64,000 nt of DNA from JAHKLT01 sp046197865 (GTDB taxonomy: Archaea > Methanobacteriota > Methanobacteria > Methanobacteriales > Methanobacteriaceae): assembly GCF_046197865.1 (NCBI RefSeq), contig NZ_CP166990.1, positions 992,001 to 1,056,000 on the forward strand. Direction: 5' to 3'. The notes under the pieces are model-generated. The model did no database searches. It had not been told where the DNA came from and worked only from the letters and a program-made list of their open reading frames with translations. Below are positions 58,985 to 64,000 of the stretch, piece after piece. Position numbers and translations under genes: made by a program. How positions within the stretch are numbered: the stretch's first letter is position 1; the number at the start of each line of letters is the position of its first letter.

Positions 58985-58992
58985 TCACCTCT
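58985..58992 (-). promoter_or_regulatory. Ribosome site far from the ATG of the FrhB-like gene
   Basis: AGAGGTGA on the minus strand is a strong match to the archaeal Shine-Dalgarno consensus, but the first in-frame ATG is 26 bases on. At normal spacing (58980-58978) stands an ATA codon, followed by codons for SDNKTA that continue the FrhB consensus into MVGTPCQ. Confidence 0.65.
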
Positions 58993-59146
58993 AAAATGTA
59001 ACTAGTTAAAAAATAAAATACTTGAATAATTACAAGATATAATTATTAAAATTAAAAAATTTTTAAATTATAAGATAAATTATCAATAATAATTATGTAT
59101 TTTAATATTAAAATACTTTTTGTTAAAAAATTAAAAAAAGAAAAAA

Positions 59147-59941
59147 TTAAATAAATTGTTTAAAGAAATCTTCTAAAACTTCGTCTTCTAAAGGTTTAGG
59201 GATAGAATAGTTATCATTTTCTAAAATATCACTAGCTAAAGTGTAATATTCTTCTCTTTCAGTGGAATTTGGAAATTTTTCAACAACAGTTTTTGCATCT
59301 ATCTCACTTTTTTGAATTAAATCACTTCTACTTATTTTACCAATTACATTAGTATTAATTAAAGAAGAAAATTCTGAGACAATTTCTTCCTCATTTTCAA
59401 TTCCTTTAGAATTTAAAATAATACCTGATAGTTTGCTTTTTAATTTTAAAATTCCACGTGATATATTATTAGCTGCATATAATGACATAAATTCTCCTGA
59501 TGTTACAATAAATGTTTCATCAGCATATTTTTCTCTTAGAGGAACTGAAAATCCACCACATACAACATCTCCTAGGACGTCATAGATGATTACATCAAAT
59601 TTTTGAGTTAAAACTTCCAAATTTTCAAGTCTTTTCATAGCTACTATAACACCACGGCCTGCACAACCTATTCCAGGTTCTGGTCCTCCACTTTCAACAC
59701 ATTTAATGTCTTTATAACCAGAAAATATCAAGTCTTCTATTTGAGGATTTTTATTTTTACTTAGAGTTTTTACAACTGTTGGAATTCTTTTGTGAACTAG
59801 TGTTCTTGTTGTATCTGCTTTAGGATCACATCCAATTACAAGTACTTTTTTACCTATATCTGCATAAATAGCTGCAATATTTGATACAGTTGTACTTTTT
59901 CCAATTCCTCCTTTTCCATAAATAGCTATTCTTTTTGTCAT
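59147..59941 (-). CDS. NifH-like P-loop reductase of a DUF116 operon
   Basis: The 264-residue protein has every key element of the nitrogenase iron-protein family: P-loop GKGGIGKST (9-17), GCDPKADTTR, ESGGPEPGIGCAGRG with cluster ligand C93, and DVLGDVVCGGFSVPLR with C128. Such proteins are dimers with one 4Fe-4S cluster that use ATP hydrolysis to deliver low-potential electrons. It diverges from true NifH and from CfbC in the surrounding sequence, and no NifDK- or CfbD-like partner is adjacent. Instead it stands nine bases behind a DUF116 gene in a TetR-controlled operon. GTGATTTAATG provides the ribosome site. I therefore call it only NifH-like; an electron acceptor within or bound by DUF116 is inference. 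Confidence 0.88.
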   Translation of the reverse strand: MTKRIAIYGKGGIGKSTTVSNIAAIYADIGKKVLVIGCDPKADTTRTLVHKRIPTVVKTLSKNKNPQIEDLIFSGYKDIKCVESGGPEPGIGCAGRGVIVAMKRLENLEVLTQKFDVIIYDVLGDVVCGGFSVPLREKYADETFIVTSGEFMSLYAANNISRGILKLKSKLSGIILNSKGIENEEEIVSEFSSLINTNVIGKISRSDLIQKSEIDAKTVVEKFPNSTEREEYYTLASDILENDNYSIPKPLEDEVLEDFFKQFI

Positions 59942-59950
59942 TAAATCACA

Positions 59951-61057
59951 TTAGTCATTTCTATTATTTAATATTTTATTTAATTTATTTAAATCAATAT
60001 TAGTTTCAAATCTATCACAATCCCAATGGTTTTTACATGATGCATAATCTAGTGCTACACATTGTGAGGGGATCTTATCAGAACTTAATTTCCATCCACC
60101 TTCTATTAAATTGCTAATACAACTTATTCCAACAATACCTAAATTTTTTTTATCATTTTTAGAATAGTTTTTAAGTATTTTTGATGAATGAGATATTATG
60201 TATTTATTTTTAAAATTAATTTTGCCAATATTACAGTTTTTATTACATGATGTGCATTTTAAACCTGTTTTATTTTTTTGAGCTAAACATTTAGAATTTT
60301 TAATTTTCATGCAAGTTGGAACTAATATATCTACATAGTGAGAATCTATAAACTTAGTTTCATATACTTGATTCATAATTTCAGATGCAAAGATGTTTAA
60401 ATGATATTCTGATTCAGTTTTTTTAATAAAAAATATGTCTTCCTTGTTGATATGACTATCTTCATTTTCATCTAAAAACTCATTAATATTTTTAGTGTAT
60501 TTATGAAAATAGCTATTTGATTTTAAAATAAAAAAATCTGTAAAATCTTGAATTGTTTTAAAATAGCTATTAAATTTATTATCATCTAATGATTTTAAAA
60601 AATTATACCAATTATTTAAGTGTTTTATTGATTGATTATATTCACCAGAAGATTTTAAAAATACTATAAGTTTATTTAAGTTTTTAATAGAAATTTCAAC
60701 TTTATCACTTTCATTAAAGTAATATTTTGTTAATAAATAACCTTTAACCGGATCAACTAAAGTTTTTAAATTATTATCTCTTAAATATGATAATTTAGAT
60801 AATGTAAATGATATTACAGGATTTAAATTAACTGCATTTTTAGAATAATTTTTCCATAATATTCCTAAACTTATTGCTTCAAGTAAAAATTCTTTATAAT
60901 TAGGGTTTATATAATTATTTAAATCTATAAATCTTTCATAATCATTAATTATATCTTTTAAACAATCTTTAGATTCATCAACAATTAAATTAGTAAATTC
61001 ATCTAAATCTTTTAGATAATTTTCATCTTGAATATTATAAGTGATATTTACACTCAT
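59951..61057 (-). CDS. DUF116 cysteine-rich protein
   Basis: The 368-residue protein has a helical first half and, from about residue 245, a cysteine-rich C-terminal domain of DUF116 type: CMKIKNSKC, then CTSCNKNCNIG, then the signature GISCISNLIEGGWKL and PSQCVALDYASCKNHWDCD. The regular cysteines suggest one or more iron-sulfur clusters or a zinc site. DUF116 proteins are known mainly from anaerobes and have no established reaction that I can name. The gene starts one base after the TetR stop and is followed nine bases later by the NifH-like gene, so all three are one operon. A NifH-like reductase charging DUF116 with electrons is a reasonable but unproven reading. Confidence 0.82.
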   Translation of the reverse strand: MSVNITYNIQDENYLKDLDEFTNLIVDESKDCLKDIINDYERFIDLNNYINPNYKEFLLEAISLGILWKNYSKNAVNLNPVISFTLSKLSYLRDNNLKTLVDPVKGYLLTKYYFNESDKVEISIKNLNKLIVFLKSSGEYNQSIKHLNNWYNFLKSLDDNKFNSYFKTIQDFTDFFILKSNSYFHKYTKNINEFLDENEDSHINKEDIFFIKKTESEYHLNIFASEIMNQVYETKFIDSHYVDILVPTCMKIKNSKCLAQKNKTGLKCTSCNKNCNIGKINFKNKYIISHSSKILKNYSKNDKKNLGIVGISCISNLIEGGWKLSSDKIPSQCVALDYASCKNHWDCDRFETNIDLNKLNKILNNRND

Positions 61058-61058
61058 T

Positions 61059-61673
61059 TTAATCCTGCCTCAAATTAGCATTTAATAAAAATATAAAATA
61101 GTTTTCAATATCATTAAAAACTTCTTCAAAATCATTTTCCTTAGGATAATCAATTATAGCTACCTTATACATTTTAAATAATCCATATTCATAGTAATAT
61201 TTTGCAAGTTGACGAGGATCTGTATCAATTAAAACCTTTTCATCTATTAATGTTTTATAAAATAATGTCCAAAATTCAATTGGTTCATCCATAATTTCAC
61301 ATTTAAAGAATTTTTTGATTTTTTCATTTCTAAACATTTCAATAAAGATTAATCTTAATATTTTTTGCATTTTAACTTTCATAAATTGTTTTTTAATATT
61401 TTCAGAACCAATATTATAGAGCTTACTTGGATCTTTTTTAAGTAAATAACTGAACTCATCATTTGAGATTTCAGTTTCTTTCATATTACTTATAAAATAA
61501 TCAAATATATCATCTAAAATAGCTTCTTTATTTGAATAATGATTATAAATTGAACTTTCTTTAATCCCAACATTGGAAGCTATTTTTCTAATTGTAACTT
61601 CATTATATCCAAATTCTGAGAATAAATCTAGTGAAATATTGAATATTTTCATCTTTGTAGTAATTTCTTTCAT
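61059..61673 (-). CDS. TetR family regulator, first gene of the DUF116/NifH-like operon
   Basis: The 204-residue protein has the canonical TetR N-terminus: IFNISLDLFSEFGYNEVTIRKIASNVGIKESSIYNHYSNKEAILDDIFDYF, given here only as the HTH segment of about residues 10-60 (key residues F16, G19, T25, I28, A29, G33, S37, Y39, H41, F/Y48). The rest is the helical ligand-binding part, without a recognisable ligand type. Two perfect 16-bp palindromes lie in its own promoter, so it most likely represses its operon and is released by a small molecule related to the task of the NifH-like and DUF116 proteins. The ligand is unknown. Confidence 0.9.
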   Translation of the reverse strand: MKEITTKMKIFNISLDLFSEFGYNEVTIRKIASNVGIKESSIYNHYSNKEAILDDIFDYFISNMKETEISNDEFSYLLKKDPSKLYNIGSENIKKQFMKVKMQKILRLIFIEMFRNEKIKKFFKCEIMDEPIEFWTLFYKTLIDEKVLIDTDPRQLAKYYYEYGLFKMYKVAIIDYPKENDFEEVFNDIENYFIFLLNANLRQD

Positions 61674-61685
61674 TTTAAACCTTTG

Positions 61686-61701
61686 ACTAACACTTGTTAG
61701 T
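61686..61701. promoter_or_regulatory. TetR operator 1
   Basis: ACTAACACTTGTTAGT, a palindrome with two 7-bp arms and a 2-bp centre, 13 bases upstream of the regulator's start codon. It lies about 25-30 bases downstream of the TATA-like element, so it covers the expected transcription start of the operon. Confidence 0.8.
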
Positions 61702-61721
61702 ATAACTTATTTACTTCAAAG

Positions 61722-61730
61722 TATATAAAA
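61722..61730 (-). promoter_or_regulatory. TATA box of the TetR/DUF116/NifH-like operon
   Basis: TTTTATATA on the minus strand, the strongest TATA-like element of this gap. It stands between the two operators and touches operator 2, which would cover the TFB site upstream of it. Confidence 0.6.
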
Positions 61731-61745
61731 CTAACAGTTGTTAGT
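61730..61745. promoter_or_regulatory. TetR operator 2
   Basis: ACTAACAGTTGTTAGT, with the same two 7-bp arms as operator 1 and only the centre changed. The two sites are 44 bases apart centre to centre, about four helical turns, so two dimers would sit on the same face of the DNA. Confidence 0.8.
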
Positions 61746-61922
61746 TAAGAAAAATAAAATTGATGAATTCAAGTAAAATTATTAATTAAAGATAAATTTA
61801 GTATTTAGAACTAAATAATTAAGTAAAAATAAATTATTTAAGAAAACAATAAATAATAATCTTCAAATGCTCATTAAAAAGCTTATTAAATAATAAAAAA
61901 TATATTAAAAATTGGTGATAAA

Positions 61923-63332
61923 ATGACTTCAGAAATACTAATAATGACCCCAAGTGCAATAGCATTATCATCAGACAGTGTAGTAACTCTAGAAAATAAC
62001 AAGACATATCAAGGTGTAAATAAATTATTCATGATATCAAATAATCCACCAATGGGAATGATGATATATAATACATCAGATTTTATAGGAATTCCATTAG
62101 AATCATTGATTAGTGATTTTAAAGAAAAAACAGATTTTAACAAAATAAATACAATTAAAAAAATAGAAAAAGAATTTAAAGATTATTTAAGTATAATTCA
62201 AAAGCAAAATCCACAAAATACATCTATTGAATATAAGTTAGAGTGTTTTAAAACAGATATGATTAATTTTTTTAAATATGAAACTATTAATTGCGCTTTA
62301 AAATCAATTAAAGAAGAAAGTAGTGAAATTCCTAATGATATTTGCTCTTCATTTATTAATGATAATCTTAATGATAAACAGCAGATTATTAAAAATTATA
62401 TGAAAAAATTATCTAATGAACTTTTTAATAATGAAAATCAATCTAATTTATTCGAAAAGAAATTTTTAATAGATTTCTACCTAACATCAGAAACAGGTAT
62501 AGTAATAGCAGGTTTTAATGTCGATGAATTAATGCCTTCATATTGTGAACTAAGTTTATTGCATTTATATGATATGAAATTTGAATTTAAAAGAATAAAA
62601 ACAGTCAAACTAAAACCAAGTGAAGTTGAAATAGTTCCATTTGCACAAAGAGATGAAAAAGATACATTCTTAACTGGACATAATTATCAAACAGATGAAA
62701 ATATAAAAATTTTTATGAAATCAATGTTAAAAATATTTTCTAAAGCATTAATAAATTCTTTAGAAAAAACAATAAAAAATGATAAATTAACAATTAAAAT
62801 AAGAGAAACCATAACTGACATTGTAAATAAGGAAACAGTTTCAGAACATATGATAGATACTTATTTTCAACTTGAAAAAGAGAAATCATATAATGAATTA
62901 AAGCCATATGTAGGTGCATTACCTATAGAAGAATTAAGTCATTTTTGTGAATCATTAATCCATATAACTTCTCTTAAAAGAAAAGTTCAAGAAGGCTTAG
63001 AAACTGTAGGTGGAGATATAGATGTTGCAATTATTACAAAAGAAGATGGTTTTATTTGGACAAAAAAGAAACAATATTTTAATCCTGAAATTAACCACCA
63101 ATTTTTTAAAAGAAAAAAAAATTTAAATAATATATTTAACAAAAATATAGGTAATAACATGGGACAAGTTAAAACAATTAAACAAATCCAAAGAGAAATT
63201 AGTTTTCTTCCAGATAAAACTTATGAAGAACTTTTAGAATCAATTCTTGAAGTAAGAGGTCCAATTCTTGAAAAACTCATTGGGGATATTATAGAAGAAC
63301 ACTTTAAAGACTATGAATATTCAGAAGATTAA
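61923..63332 (+). CDS. Protein of unknown function with Ntn-hydrolase-like N-terminus
   Basis: The 469-residue protein begins MTSEILIMTPSAIALSSDSV, then KTYQGVNKLFMISNNPPMGMMIYN, the pattern of proteasome-beta and other Ntn-hydrolase starts (strand, short turn, AxxSDS, strand, GxNKLF, strand). Bacterial hypothetical proteins of this shape are common, but I know no assigned activity, and no certain nucleophile (Thr, Ser or Cys after processing) is visible. The rest is mainly helical, with a later beta element (VGGDIDVAIITKEDGFIW) that could complete the sandwich. GGTGAT seven bases upstream supports the start. It is divergent from the TetR operon, about 180 bases beyond its operators, so joint control is possible but not shown. 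Confidence 0.55.
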   Translation: MTSEILIMTPSAIALSSDSVVTLENNKTYQGVNKLFMISNNPPMGMMIYNTSDFIGIPLESLISDFKEKTDFNKINTIKKIEKEFKDYLSIIQKQNPQNTSIEYKLECFKTDMINFFKYETINCALKSIKEESSEIPNDICSSFINDNLNDKQQIIKNYMKKLSNELFNNENQSNLFEKKFLIDFYLTSETGIVIAGFNVDELMPSYCELSLLHLYDMKFEFKRIKTVKLKPSEVEIVPFAQRDEKDTFLTGHNYQTDENIKIFMKSMLKIFSKALINSLEKTIKNDKLTIKIRETITDIVNKETVSEHMIDTYFQLEKEKSYNELKPYVGALPIEELSHFCESLIHITSLKRKVQEGLETVGGDIDVAIITKEDGFIWTKKKQYFNPEINHQFFKRKKNLNNIFNKNIGNNMGQVKTIKQIQREISFLPDKTYEELLESILEVRGPILEKLIGDIIEEHFKDYEYSED

Positions 63333-63352
63333 TATCTTCTTTTCTTATTTTT

Positions 63353-64000
63353 TTAAATCTCATTCCTTTTAATTAACTTATAAACAAAATCATTTTCTCT
63401 AACTTTATTATCCATTAAAATAGCTATATTTTGACCTTTTGAAGCTTTTTCAACTTGTTTTTTATCAATTTCTATAGAATTAATTTTTTGATTAATTGAT
63501 CCTGTTGTCTCACCTTGAATCATTATCTCATCACCAATTACTAAATCATCCCATATTTTTATCTCAGCTACATTGATTTTAGAATAATAATTAACTACTT
63601 TACCTATGTCTTTTTTAACAAACTTAGATTGATTATTTTCACTTGTTTTATATGGTTTAAAAAAGTAAAATCCGGTATCAAAACCTCTATTAAATACAGA
63701 AGATAGCTCATCCATCCATTTAGGATTATAGCTATAGTTTTCAGGATTTTTTAAATAACTATCAATAGCTTTTCTATACATTTTAGTTGCAGTAGCTGAA
63801 TAATCAGGTGCACGTGACCTTCCTTCAATTTTAAAAGCATCTACTTTAGAATCAATCAATTCTGGAATGTGTTCAATCATTGCCATATCTTGTGGTGAGA
63901 AGAAATTAGTTCTATAACTATCATCAAAGGACTCAGAAATAATAAACTCTTCATTAGTAATATTTGAAGTATTTTTAACTAGATCTTCAGAGTTTTCCTC
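63353..64000 (-). CDS. U32 family peptidase, C-terminal part (5' end outside window)
   Basis: The frame is open from the window edge at 64000 to the stop at 63353, 215 codons. NFFSPQDMAMIEHIPELIDSKVDAFKIEGRSRAPDYSATATKMYRKAID is the typical central stretch of U32 peptidases (key residues: SPQDM, HIPEL, FKIEGR, YRKAID). The signature FNRGFDTGFYF follows, and then a beta-barrel C-terminal domain. An internal ATG at 63886 is not the start, since family similarity runs upstream of it. Members of this family include collagenase-like peptidases and RNA- or ubiquinone-hydroxylating enzymes, so peptidase activity is not certain. The gene is convergent with the preceding one, with 20 T-rich bases between the stops. 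Confidence 0.9.
   Translation of the reverse strand, partial: EENSEDLVKNTSNITNEEFIISESFDDSYRTNFFSPQDMAMIEHIPELIDSKVDAFKIEGRSRAPDYSATATKMYRKAIDSYLKNPENYSYNPKWMDELSSVFNRGFDTGFYFFKPYKTSENNQSKFVKKDIGKVVNYYSKINVAEIKIWDDLVIGDEIMIQGETTGSINQKINSIEIDKKQVEKASKGQNIAILMDNKVRENDFVYKLIKRNEI

Noticed and set aside
59147..59941. Assignment as nifH or cfbC
   Set aside because: Motifs are shared by the whole superfamily, and the operon lacks the partners of either enzyme, so a specific symbol would overstate the evidence.
1..64000. tRNA and rRNA genes
   Set aside because: Such genes stand out as GC-rich islands in this AT-rich DNA; I saw none in the intergenic stretches.

Overview
The window is very AT-rich. 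It has short archaeal-type Shine-Dalgarno sites (GGAGG, GGTGAT, AGGTG), no tRNA or rRNA that I can see, and giant surface proteins built from parallel beta-helix, DUF11 and Ig-like modules ending in a conserved TGNPI-hydrophobic-KRRF tail. Together with DUF4013, an FrhB-like F420 flavoprotein and a NifH-like reductase, this points to a methanogen of the Methanobacteriales, most probably Methanobrevibacter or a close relative. I infer this from gene content; there is no marker gene that fixes the species.

Positions 1-12130 are a defence and conflict island. In order it holds: the tail of an unknown gene next to a DNA cytosine methyltransferase with two complete catalytic domains in one chain; a DUF2075 helicase with an N-terminal nuclease-like domain, paired with a MazG-like pyrophosphohydrolase; a pair resembling the Kiwa system (KwaA/KwaB); a decayed insertion sequence; an overlapping pair coding a three-helix membrane protein and a zinc-finger protein; a stand-alone HNH nuclease; a VapC/AbrB toxin-antitoxin pair with operator-like repeats; and an AAA ATPase with a DUF4143-type C-terminus. 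A DUF4013 membrane protein and a complete 1.8-kb insertion sequence with target duplication follow (12214-14809).

Positions 15138-56757 form an adhesin island, all on the minus strand. There are five apparently intact adhesin-like genes of about 3966, 883, 1576, 1294 and 3216 residues. A sixth is split by an insertion sequence, and removing the element plus one 8-bp target copy restores an open frame of 1105 codons. The intact genes combine the same modules in different numbers (0, 3, 4, 17 or 24 DUF11 repeats by my count) and share the anchor. At the DNA level they also share a hairpin whose loop contains the stop codon. The largest gene carries about 3.6 tandem copies of a 1128-bp unit that look identical. 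Two insertion sequences of one family (40295-41549, 54947-56354), both with 8-bp target duplications, lie in this island.

Positions 56872-64000 return to ordinary metabolism and regulation: an M42 aminopeptidase directly behind an FrhB-like protein whose domains are in permuted order; a tight three-gene operon for a TetR regulator, a DUF116 protein and a NifH-like ATPase, with two perfect palindromes in its promoter; a divergent gene of unknown function whose N-terminus looks like an Ntn-hydrolase; and the end of a U32 peptidase gene cut by the window edge.
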